A DNA stretch of 64,000 nt from Antilocapra americana (lineage: Eukaryota > Chordata > Mammalia > Artiodactyla > Antilocapridae). The stretch covers positions 34,635,121 to 34,699,120 of the forward strand of contig ML660772.1 of assembly GCA_007570785.1 (NCBI GenBank). Direction: 5' to 3'. Numbering within the stretch: position 1 is the first letter of the stretch; every line of letters starts with the position of its first letter. The translations under genes were made by a program, and so were the position numbers. Below the pieces are notes generated by a model. The model was given only the letters and a program-made list of their open reading frames with translations. It did no database searches and was not told where the DNA came from. This document shows, one piece after another, positions 45,875 to 56,225 of this stretch.

Positions 45875-47103
45875 GCTTCTCACTTAGACTCTCTGCGTTC
45901 ACTTCAGCACAGGATTGGTTCAGGACAGTGCTTAGAAAGAAATAATTGTCCTACTTTAAAGAGGACTCTTTCACATACTTTAAAAGAGCCAAATTTCATT
46001 CTTTAAAATAAACTGTAAATATTTCTTGAAACTTATATTAAATATGCTAAGAGGCCTCACAGTATTTAAAATGTGTTTGGCACAGTATGAGTCACTAAAG
46101 CTTAGCCTCTTTTACAGAAGTGTGCTTCAACATTTAAAAAGTCAAAAGTGTGCTATGACTGATGACCTCAAACAGAGCTTCAAAGTGGGAAGGCCTTCAT
46201 AAAGTCAGACAAAGATCAGATCCTCAGCTATTTAAGCCCAGAAATTAAACTTTCATCACATCATGAAAGCACTGATCAGTCTCTGAGACACTGGCACGGG
46301 CTGACGAAAGTCGGAGTTGACAAAACGGGCTCATTGTGTAAGGAATTGTCCATTGTCCAACTGTCACTGACAACTGTCATTGTCCATGTATGATTTATAC
46401 AAAGTCTAAAAACTACCCATGACATTTTTGTCTTTAGTTCTTTTCATTTTAGAAGTTGGTCCTATTTCCAGTCGGGAAACAGAATTTTCTACCTTAGATA
46501 AACAACAAATGATTAAGAAATATAAAATATATCTGGCTCAAACCAGCCTCATATATTCAAAACAAATGCGACAGACCTCAGCTTGATGGACAAAATTAGA
46601 CAAAGCCCCCTACTCTGAAGATGTGATATAACAAATATAATCAGTTAATGTGTTTACGGGTAGAAAATTAACATTGGTAACAAGAACGGGTATCATAATG
46701 GCCGGTGTTAATAGCCGCAAACTGGAATGACTGCCTGACTCCAAGTAATTTCTGGAGCCATGTTTGTAAAGTGCCCCTTCCTTATTCTAATAACATATTG
46801 TTCATTCCATCTCTCCCTACAGCCACAAAAGTGAATACCTGTCTAATGAAAACTGATCATATCATCACCATCACCTTAGTGACCAGGTCAAGTGCTGGAA
46901 ATGAGATCCCAGCAAATTTTTATCTGAAATTTTTCCCACTGAAGCTGAGTAATTAATATAAGCCTCTATTTTCCTATGTGACAAGTTGTGAGTATGTAGG
47001 CCTAAACAGAATGAAACCCACACAGTGTGCTGAAGGGAGGAGTTGGCAATATGCAGAGAAAAATACAGATGAGAAATGAACACTCCTTAATGGTATTTGA
47101 AGA
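45875..47103. other. 1.2 kb without recognisable repeats
   Basis: More balanced base composition with scattered CpGs (46290-46330, 46475, 46700). It holds the motif cluster at 46333-46383. No exon called. Confidence 0.4.
46333..46383. promoter_or_regulatory. Candidate SOX/MEIS-type motif cluster
   Basis: Four ATTGT cores (46333, 46345, 46352, 46379) and two CTGTCA cores (46361, 46374) lie within 51 bp. ATTGT is the SOX core and CTGTCA the complement of the MEIS/TGIF core. Short cores occur by chance in AT-rich DNA, so this is only a candidate. Confidence 0.25.
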
Positions 47104-47110
47104 TTCTTAA

Positions 47111-47200
47111 GAGAATTCCATGGACACAGGAGCCTGGAGAGCTATAGTCCATGGGGTCTCAAAGGTCAGACATGACTGAGCAACAAATACTTTCACTTTT
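47111..47200 (+). mobile_element. Truncated Bov-tA with target-site duplication
   Basis: The last 90 bp of a Bov-tA (from GAGAATTCCATGG to the ACTTTCACTTTT tail), flanked by TTCTTAA at 47104-47110 and 47201-47207. Confidence 0.92.
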
Positions 47201-47424
47201 TTCTTAATAGTATTTTGTTCTAGTCACCTCTGATATCAGCTATCCTTCCTCGTAATAGGGGTCAACGTATTCTCTTTGTGACTTAATCTACTTCCAACTG
47301 GGTTGCTCCTACTGGACATCACCTGAGTCCTCACTAATAAAGCTAGTGAGAAAGTGGTAAACCTCAACCAGATGGACAAATAATAACAACTGCTAACACT
47401 GTAATGGTCATAGAATAATAACAT

Positions 47425-47580
47425 TTTTTCTAAATGTACAATTTTGAGCTAATTTCTTAAAATCTCTGAGCCTCAGTTTATTAACTGAAAAATAGGGCTC
47501 ATAGCTACTCTACTGGATTATTAAAAAATTAAGAATAATGTTGGAAAGTATTAGCAGGGTGCTTCTTCTTAAAAAGTGCT
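47425..47580 (+). mobile_element. MIR SINE fragment
   Basis: The MIR core is clear: TCTGAGCCTCAGTTTATTAA, followed by an AAAATAGGGCTCATA segment and the diverged 3' part. Confidence 0.7.
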
Positions 47581-48729
47581 AAAATTTTAGGCTTATGAAA
47601 GTGAAGATTTGAGGATAATGATAAAGATTACCTGAAAAGATAAAGACTATAGGACTCAAAAAAAAAAAGATTATAGAACTCAGAATCTTGTGTAAATTTT
47701 ATATTAAAAGATGCCCAATTACACATATTTTAGAAAAGAAAATTACAAGAACTAAAAAGAGAAGCATAATATAGCCAGCAAAAATTATAAACAAAACATC
47801 TCCATTACGTTAAGAAGCAATGATTTTTAAAAGCTTAATTTGCAACAAATAAGCATTTATGGTCAAACTTTCCCTGGAAGTTAATGAAACAGTCTTACTG
47901 TTAATAGATTTAACACAAAAACAAGCAAATATGATTGATAGTTATTCCCTGAGAATGGAGCAATCCTTTTAGGCCCAACTCAAATGCCTCCACAATAATA
48001 AACCCTTTCATGACGTCACCAAACCTACAAACAATTATAAGACACCACACTTATGGTACTTTGGTTTTTCATTGTATTTATTTATTTACTTTCTACATTT
48101 ATAAAGTCTACAGCAAGGTCTCTCTTTTTCATATTTGTACACTATAACTATAGCTCAAGAACTTAGGCAAAAGTAGCTGCTCAAATATTAAACTAAACTC
48201 TAGAAGTTTACTGGGAGTCAGAAGAAATGGTTTTCTATCTTGCCTCTGTCATTGATTTAGTGTTTTCCTTTTTAAAAATCACTAGTCTTACAGTCATACA
48301 CTGACTGCAATGAACTTCAAAGTTAGAGACTCTAACCTCCTATTTCAGTGCAAAAATTCCATCTAAAATGCATTTGCTAGATTTGCACACTCAGATAGAC
48401 CCTCTACAAAAAGTAATTTTCAAAATTCATAACCACTTTTTCACATAATTATTATTTCATATTGAACAACCCAATAAAGCAATGCTTTAAAAGACCCAAC
48501 ATCATAGTCAGCAATAGAGACCCAGAATTTCAACTCAAAGATGGCATCCTTTCTTTACACTTCAGCACTTACTTGTGTTTTAAAGTCTTAAAATGACTTG
48601 AGAAAGCTTATCACTTCTTAATAAGCTTCCTATTCACATGGCACAACTCACCAATTGGTTTACATAGTCAAATAAGATGATATCACAACTTCTTTGTATA
48701 GTATAAGATGCTCCAAAATATCAAGTAGT
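47581..48729. other. 1.1 kb mostly unassigned
   Basis: No gene. A weak MIR-like match may lie at 48215-48290 (GGGAGTCAGAAGAAATGG-type start). Confidence 0.35.
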
Positions 48730-48738
48730 AGCATTATC

Positions 48739-49816
48739 CAGAAAAACATCTATTTCTGCTTTATTGACTAGGCCAAAGCCTTTGACTGTGTGGATCAACA
48801 AACTGTGGAAAATTCTTAGAGAGATGAATACCAGACCACCTGACCTGCCTTCTGAGAAATCTGTATGCAGGTCAAGAAGCAACAGTTAAAACTGAAAATG
48901 GAACAACAGACTGGTTCCAAATTGGGAAAGGAGTGAATCAAGGATGTATCTTGTCACCCTGCTTATTCAACTTATATGCAGAGTACATCATGAGAAATAC
49001 TAGACTGGATGAAGCACAAGCTGGAATCAAGATTGCTGGGAGACATATCAATAACCTCAGATATGCAAATGACACCACCCTTATGGCAGAAAGTGAAGAA
49101 AAACTAAAGAGCCTCTTGATGAAAGTGAAAGAGGAGAGTGAAAACTAATATCATGGCTTCTGGTCATGTTTCCCCATCATGTCAAATAGATGGGGAAACA
49201 ATGGAAACATTGACACGCTTTATTTTGGGGGGCTCCAAAATCACTGCAGATGGTGATTGCAGCCATGAAATTAAAAGACACCCACTCCTTGAGAGAAAAG
49301 CTATAACCAATCTAGACAGCATATTAAAAAGCAAAGACATCACTTTTCCAATAAAGGTACATCTAGTCAAAGCTATGGTTTTCCAGTAGTCATGTATGGA
49401 TATGAGAGTTGAACTATAAAGAAAGCTGAGTGCCAAAGAATTGATGCTTTTGAACCATGGTGTTGGAGAAGACTTGAGATTGCCTTGGACAGCAAGGAGA
49501 TCCAACCAGTCCATCCTAAAGGAAATCAGTTCTGAATATTCATTGGAAGGACTGGTGCTAAAGCTGAAACTCCAATTCTTTGGCCACCTGATGCGAAGAA
49601 CTGACTCATTCAAAAAGATACTGATGCTGGGGAAAATTGAAGGTGGAAGAAGAAGGGGACGAGACGACAGAGACTGAGATGGTTGGATGGCATCACTGAC
49701 TCAATAGACATGAGTCTGAGTAAACTCTGAGAGTTGGTGATGGACAGGGAGGCCTGGCTCCCATAGTCCATGGCGTCGCAAAGAGTAGGGCACGACTGAG
49801 CTACTGAACTGAACTG
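48739..49816 (+). mobile_element. BovB LINE with target-site duplication
   Basis: 1,078 bp from the RT domain to the CTGAACTGA tail, flanked by AGCATTATC at 48730-48738 and 49817-49825. The exact duplication defines a single 5'-truncated insertion. An internal deletion of about 33 bp near 49141 joins two GAAAA-like repeats. Confidence 0.95.
48933..49148 (+). pseudogene. BovB reverse-transcriptase remnant with mutated catalytic motif
   Basis: 71 codons covering RT motif B and the catalytic box. The box reads YAND at residues 44-47 (49062-49073) instead of YADD: the first catalytic Asp is Asn through one G-to-A change. The frame ends at the 33-bp deletion. Clearly inactive. Confidence 0.88.
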
Positions 49817-49825
49817 AGCATTATC

Positions 49826-52089
49826 TTAATGACAATGTTGATTATAATGATGATGATAGGAAATAGAAAATTATGTACTTTGAATGCTTTATTGCCCTGA
49901 TATTTACATGCTATTAAATGAACCATTACTGGGAATTGAGGGGAGGCTCTGGATTTTTATCCTATTTTCTCCTCAGTTTTTGAGTACAATTAAAATGTAT
50001 GAATTAAAAAGGTGATTACCTACCACATTTACTTAGAAATGATGGCTATATATGGTTATATATGTTTAGTTTGAAAAAGGATGGTAACTGACTTGAAGAA
50101 ATTTCTGGTCTTATGGGGAAAAGTCTCTAAAGCACTAGTTTGTATGAAAATGGCATGTGGAATTGTGTGTGTAGCCCTGGCTTTCTGGCTGAACTGAAAT
50201 CTCCTCTCCTTTTCTCCTAGCTGCTCTTACTCTTGAAATTGGAGTCTGGTCAAAGTTTGTAACATATTTTTCTCTTCTTTTCACTATTAATGATTTGCAA
50301 CCAAAAAGAAAAAAAAAAAGAAGTTCTGCCAAAAACATGCAAAAAATATTTTCTTTTATCACCTGAGATTACATATCCATAATCTAGTAAATGATAGGGG
50401 AAGCATCTGAAATAGAAAAACAAACACATTCTTTAATGGTTATGCTTCACCCATAAAGATGCAATTCTTAATGCTCAAGTTTACGAAAAAAAGAAAAAGA
50501 AGAGAAGAAACAGTTGGCATCCAGCTAACAATTGTGTTTGGAGATTTGCGCCTGACTTTGTTATTCCGAGCAAAGCCAGGTACCAGTCTCTTGGGATTAT
50601 GTACAAAGGCAAGAAAAAAAGTGGACATGTACAAACCTCAAAGGTGACTGCTGGGTTAATAAAACAGTCTGTTTTCTGTTCACCCACTCTTGCTCTCAGT
50701 GTGCAAGTATATTAAAATATGTCAAAAGGAAAGCCATTCGCTGTGCAAAAATAATTCAACTATAAGTCACAATTTCCAGCTGCCGGAGTGCCTTAAGTGC
50801 ATTTAAGTGCACTAACAAGTGACCCATACATCTCCCTGGATGAAAGTTGTATCCTCATTAAAGGAGAAACAAACACAAAGTAGGAACAATTGTCACATAG
50901 AAAAACAGACCACAATAGATGCTACATTTTCCCTTGCCCGTTTCTGACTTGAGCTATCACAGACTGAAGAGCAACACTCTCCTAGAAGTCACCTCTTAAA
51001 AAGCCATGAAAGTAAAACGAGGAAGCTGCTAGAGGAACTGAATGTGTAGCTAATAGCTATTCATATCATTTCTGGGAAAAATACTATTATTTCTGTTCAA
51101 TGTATTTCTGGGGGAAAAAAACATCTTTTACTCTCTAGTCTCTATAAAATCTCTCATCACATATGACACTGTAATAATGAGAAGTGACTGGATTAAACAA
51201 AAGCACCCCAGGGAATTCAGAATTAGCTCTCTAACATATCTTTAAATAACCTCTTGTAGATAAACTCCAGCTTACGCATTTATAAGATATCATACCAACC
51301 TTTGCTTTTTCTGATTTTTCTCTAGAGAACTATATCATTGATACGAATCTGCAAAAAAAAAAAAAAAGAGAGAAAGAGAGGTTAATGTTCAACTCTAAAA
51401 GTACTATTTTAATTTGCTTACTATGTCTCATATTTCTGTAATGCAAAAATAAAAATTTTTTATATAGTTAAAACCTCCATCTGGACCATAATAGGAATTG
51501 AATGACATTTAATGTTCCCCTTTGAACTACCAATCTTTTCCTGGAAGACAGAAGAATTGTAAAGGGGAGGTGAATCTAGGAAGATGTCAACAATTTCTAT
51601 GAAAAATTACAGCCCCAAAACAATGGATATACACACAGAAGAGCAGAACGACTCGACTCTGAACAATGCTTTAAACTCAAATGTACAGAGCCATCATTAA
51701 AATGAAATTGAAGCCTAGTATAGGAGGAAAGGTAATAAGGAATCGGCAAACCAATCTAAAAAAATTAAATTCCTGTCCAGGCCCAGAATAACTGTGTAAG
51801 CTTAGAACAAGGAAATTATATGAGGAACCAAAGTTAGTGATAAGAATAACTTATTAAAAATGGGAAATAATATATTTGGATACCAAGAACTAGTGAGCTT
51901 GATTTTTAGCCCCCATGAAATTCAAAGCAGATTCATTAAACAGATAGTCTAGGAAGCCATGAAAAATAAAGTAGAAATCATTAGGAAATAGTATTGCATG
52001 AAGTGAAAAGAACATTGCATGAAGACAGAAGTCTTGGGCTCATGTTATATATCTGTACCCCAGTTACTTTAATGATTTCTCCTTCCCTC
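49826..52089. other. 2.3 kb repeat-poor stretch
   Basis: The longest part of this side of the window without recognisable insertions, with A-rich tracts near 50309-50321 and 51353-51366. A weak MIR-like region may occur at about 52000-52080. It contains the phased motif at 50793-50821. No exon supported. Confidence 0.4.
50793..50821 (+). promoter_or_regulatory. Candidate NKX-type site array with 10-bp spacing
   Basis: TTAAGTGC occurs at 50793-50800 and again at 50803-50810, one helical turn apart, and CAAGTG follows at 50816-50821. TNAAGTG and CAAGTG match the NK2 homeodomain consensus. No functional evidence from sequence alone. Confidence 0.3.
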
Positions 52090-52760
52090 TATTTGTTGTG
52101 GGATGAACTATTTTCCCCTCAAGAATCTGTTGAAGTCCTAATCCCTGGTACCTGTAAATATGACCTTATTTGGAAACTCTTTCTTTTCAGATGTAATTAA
52201 GTTGCAAATTAAGATGAGGTCATACTGGGAGGCTTCCCAGGTGGTGCTGGTGGTAAAGAACCCACCTGCCAGTGCAGGAGACCTACAAGATGAAGGTTCA
52301 ATCTCTGGGTCAGGAAGATCCCCTGGAAAAGGGAATGGCAACCCACTCCAGTAGTCTTGCCTAGAGAATCCCATGGACCGTGGAAACTGGCAGGATACAG
52401 TCCACAGTATTACAAAGAGCTGGACACGACTGAAGAGACTTAGCACAGCATAGCACATACTAGAGGAGGGTGAGCCCTTAGTCTGTATGTCTGGTGCCCT
52501 GAAATAAAGAGGACAAGAGACACAGAAGAGACAGACACAGACGGAAGAATACTTTCTGATGACAGAGGCAGGTACTGAAACTGTGCCAGGAGAGGAGCAT
52601 GAAAATCTCCTTCTCCATTCTCAAAAAGGAGACATTCCTGACAACATCTTGATTTTTGGACATCTGGCCTCCAGAACTGTGAGAAAATAAATTTCTATTG
52701 TTTTAAGTGACCAAGTTTTTGGTAATTTGTTATGACACGTCTGCAAAACTAACATACTAT
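52090..52760 (+). mobile_element. MLT1-like (MaLR) solo LTR, split by a SINE
   Basis: Text follows the MLT1-type LTR: CTGTTGAAGTCCTAATCCC near 52129, an AGATGTAATTAAG stretch near 52190, then past the SINE AGAGACACAGAAGAGACAGA near 52510 and the CCTCCAGAACTGTGAGAAAA segment near 52669, ending GCAAAACTAACATAC. It is an old, non-coding LTR of an ERVL-MaLR element with no internal genes here. The exact subfamily is uncertain. Confidence 0.7.
52231..52455 (+). mobile_element. Bov-tA SINE with CACAGC-type tail
   Basis: The head GGCTTCCCAGGTGGTGCTGG, body and AGCACAGCATAGCA tail. The flanks share CATACT (52221-52226 and 52456-52461), probably extended imperfectly. Inserted in the LTR. Confidence 0.92.
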
Positions 52761-52820
52761 TGTATAAAATGAGACTAGTGATATGTCTTCCTGAGGTGAT
52801 TGTCAGAAAGACATCAGTAT

Positions 52821-53121
52821 AGTTCAGTAGCTCAGTCACGTCCAACACTTTGCAGCCCCATGAACCACAGCACGCCAGGCCTCCCTGTCTATCACCAACT
52901 ACCGGAGTCTACCCAAACCCATGGCCATCGAGTCGGTGATGCCATCCAACCGTCTCATCCTCTGTTGTCCCCTTCTCCTCCTGCCCTCAAATCTTTCCCA
53001 GTATCAGGGTCTTTTCAAATGAGTCAGCTCTTCACATCAGGTGGCCAATGTACTGGAGTTTCAGCTTCAACCTCAGGCTTTCCAATGAACACTCAGGACT
53101 GATCTCCTTTAGGATGGACTG
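52821..53121 (-). mobile_element. BovB 3' end, inverted
   Basis: About 300 bp, from the tail (AGTTCAGTAGCTCAGTCACG) to the C-terminal coding segment, 5'-truncated at about 53121. No convincing duplication. Confidence 0.93.
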
Positions 53122-54728
53122 ATTTATCAGCAATTTTTAATTTCAGCAAAGCATTTCATCAAGTTTCTTGTGATGCATTCACTAATAAAATAAATCTATG
53201 TAAGCTCAATTATGAGTTAGGTTCAAAGTTGTTCAAACTGTCATTCCCAAGAGAGGTGATTAATAATTCAATGTAAATGTTAAATTTTCCAAAAACCCAC
53301 TTTTGATATGTTGAAAATACCTCTCAGGCCTTGGATAGTCATATTTTAGGGCCCTTGGAGACAAATGGACAGAAGTTGGGAAACTGATCTTGAGGAGCAC
53401 TTGTAATGGTGGACACAGGACCTTCATTCACCTGTTGCTTTTGGCACATTTAAAAAGACTTAAAGAAATACACAGAATGAATGCTACTCAAATATAAGGA
53501 AAAAATAAGTTGGGAGAAAAAAAATTGACTGAAAGACAAACTTAACATTTGAAAATAAAATTCTTATTATTATCTTAATAACTATATATTATTATTTTAT
53601 ATTATAATATAATTTAGTAATCACTATTGTAAACAATTAAAAATTTAAACCCCTAACAGTACGCCTACTAGTACTGGGTATATAATAGATACTCAGTAAA
53701 TTATTATTATTATTAATAGTGTGAAAGCTTAGAATAATGGGTCAAACTCATGTAGGTAGAAAATATATAATATTTCATTTGGGTTCAAAATTATTAAAGT
53801 ATGTAAAGTGGAAAATATCCAAGTTCATCATAAATGCATATATAGTATATCTGGAGATTGCAGTTGAGCAAAATCTCAGTGTCCAGTTTTTTGTAGCCTC
53901 TAAAACAAAAACAGAACAAACAACAAAAGTGAGAATTTGGTATGAATTAATACGTATAAGTAAGCCTGTGATAATCTGATGAAAGGGAGGCTAAGAGGTC
54001 TTGTTTTCCTAAAAGCAGCAATTCTCCTCTTTACATTTGACAATAGTCTACTTGATGGAAAAAGAAGAGAGACTTTCAAAGGAGATGGAGGTTTTCTGTA
54101 CATTCTCATCCAAACTTCAGGAAGATAAAAACGGTAGGCTCCCAAGGCATGCAAATCAATGTCACAGGAAGATTTGAGGGAAGGCTAGATTGCTTCAGTT
54201 GAAGCAATGGAAGCAATTGAAGCTCATAATAGCAGCATCCAAGAACTACAGCAGTTTTAGGAAACACCAGAGTCTCCCTCAGCTAAGATAGAAGTATGCA
54301 AAGCATGGCCAGAGGCATTTGGGGGGTTAATAGAAAAACACCAGCTAGGAAGAGACTTTTGAGCACATCACTCTCTAATATCCAAAGGAGATTCCAAAAG
54401 TAAAGAGGAAGGCAGGACATCTGCCAGAGGATGAAGAGAAAGGCAGGCAAAGAGAAGCTCATACTGTCATGAACTTTGGTGATGGCCAAGAAAATGGGAC
54501 AAAGCAAGGCAGATCTAGTGTTGTTAGTGTGGCTTGTCAATTAAATCTCTATTTCAAGGCTCTTAGGAATATCACATGTAATGGGGAAACTTCTGGATGT
54601 AAAATGTATTTTCCTAGATGCTGACTAGGACACAACGCCTGTGATAATGATCACAAAAAATGACTCAGGTTCTTTATACTTGAGTTCTTTTCAATAACAG
54701 GTTTCAAATGGTTTTAGTTATTCACTGA
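53122..54728. other. 1.6 kb of unassigned DNA with ATT-rich tracts
   Basis: ATT/TTA tracts lie at 53563-53620 and 53700-53717. The remainder has no recognisable repeat or exon. Confidence 0.4.
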
Positions 54729-55126
54729 ACTAGTTTCTATGGATACCATAAAATAATTATCAAAATTCTGGTGGCTTAAAGAACACAATTCTAATTTATT
54801 TTTCTCTTATAAGACATCTGAAATTGATTTCCCTGGGCTTAAGTCAAGTGTTGGTCATATGAGCCTCCTTCTGGAGTGACTTGAAAATCCATTTTCTTGT
54901 TTTTTCAGATTCTAGAGGTTGCCCACATTCCTTGGCTTATGGCCCCTTCGTCCATCTTCACAATGGGCCACTCCAATTTCCTTCTGTGGTCATATGTCCT
55001 TCTCCCTGACTCTGACTTCTGCATCCCTCTTATAAGTACTATGATGACTACATTGGGCTCATCCTGATAATCCAGAATGATATTCCCATCTCAATATCCT
55101 TAACTTAATCACATCTGCAAGGTCCA
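54729..55126 (-). mobile_element. MLT1-like (MaLR) LTR fragment
   Basis: Complement of the same LTR type as 52090-52760: it starts CTAGTTTCTATGGATACCAT, then GGTGGCTTAAAGAACACAAT, with CTTAACTTAATCACATCTGC near the end. The LTR's own 5' end is missing. Old and non-coding. Confidence 0.65.
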
Positions 55127-55179
55127 TGAAAGCATAAGCTAGTTAGTTTTGCTTGCTTCACAAACACTGCTAATGCTTT

Positions 55180-55600
55180 TTAATTGCCCAGATGCTTTCC
55201 TAAATGCTTTACAAATATTAACACGTTTAATCCTTATATTAGTTCCTAGGAGATGGGCTTCCCAGGTGGCTCAGTTATAATCTGCCTGCTAATGTAGGAT
55301 ACACAGATGTGGGTTCGATCCCTGAGTCAAGAAGATCTCCTGGAGAAGGGAATGGCAACACACTCAAGTATTCCTGCTTGGAAATTCCCATGGATAGAGG
55401 AACCTGGTGGGCTGCAGTCCATGGGGTCACAAAGAGGTAGACACGACTGAGCACACATGAGAGTTATGAGAGTCCTGGGAGGTAGGAATTATATAATCCC
55501 TACTTCACTTATGAGCAAACGGAGTCAAAGGATAAAGAAAGGATAAATTACTTGCAGGCAGTTTTGTGGGTATTTAGAGGCAGTATGAATCCAAATCATG
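55180..55600 (-). mobile_element. MIR SINE split by a Bov-tA
   Basis: Complement of MIR in two blocks: AAATGCTTTACAAATATTAA to AGTTCC (55200-55254), and GGAGGTAGGAATTATA to ATGAATCCAAATC (55473-55600). The two halves join correctly once the SINE is removed. Confidence 0.8.
55255..55472 (+). mobile_element. Bov-tA SINE with imperfect target-site duplication
   Basis: Head, body and a GAGCACACATGAGAGTTATG tail. Flanking TCCTAGGAGAT (55244-55254) and TCCTGGGAGGT (55473-55483) match at 9 of 11 positions. Confidence 0.92.
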
Positions 55601-55849
55601 CCTGTTAATGGGGTGGCCTTCATCCAGTGTTTTCACTGGGAAAATTCTATTTTATATGATTGTTGAAAAGGGTTAAATAAAATAATGTATATAAAATAGT
55701 TATCAGTGTTGTTCATTCAAAATGTACTCATTACACTGTAAATGGTAAAATAAATAAATATAACAGAGGCATTGACCAAAATAAAGACTAACCCAAAATA
55801 GGAAAAGAAGAATAAGCATGGTTAGGGACTGGAAATGCTATCATCTGGA

Positions 55850-56125
55850 AAATGATAGTTTAGCTTGGAGAAGAATTATGGGGACATGATAGCTGTCTTG
55901 TGATGAACTTTCACGTGAAAGAGGAAGTAGATTTATTTTAATGTCTCTCCATAAAACCAAACTAAAACCTAAGGGTAGAAATTATATGGTGATAAAATCT
56001 GCCTCAAAAAAACAAAAAGATCTAATAGAGTGATCTACCATACCAATGGAAAAGGCTGCCTGAGAATTTTGTAAGCTTTTAGTTCATTGGAATGTTCAAG
56101 CAGAGACTAAGTGACTTTCTGTAGT
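55850..56125 (+). mobile_element. CR1/L3-like LINE 3' fragment
   Basis: Resembles the 3' end of CR1-clade LINEs (L3): GGGGACATGATAGCTGTCTT near 55879, a GGCTGCCTGAGAA segment near 56054 and a GGAATGTTCAAGCAGAGACT segment near 56090. Very diverged; no coding capacity. Confidence 0.55.
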
Positions 56126-56164
56126 ATATAAAATATGGAAAGGATTTCAAAAATGAAAGGAATA

Positions 56165-56225
56165 TTAAAATACATTCATGCATTTATTCAGCAAATATTT
56201 ACTGAACATCTTCTGTGTACCGTGC
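56165..56225 (-). mobile_element. L2-like 3' end scrap
   Basis: Short complement of an L2-type end (ATTCAGCAAATATTTACTGA). Confidence 0.45.

Noticed and set aside
49182..49613. A 143-codon minus-strand frame
   Set aside because: It is the antisense of BovB coding sequence. Similar antisense frames occur in the other BovB copies (1809-2195, 11379-11699).
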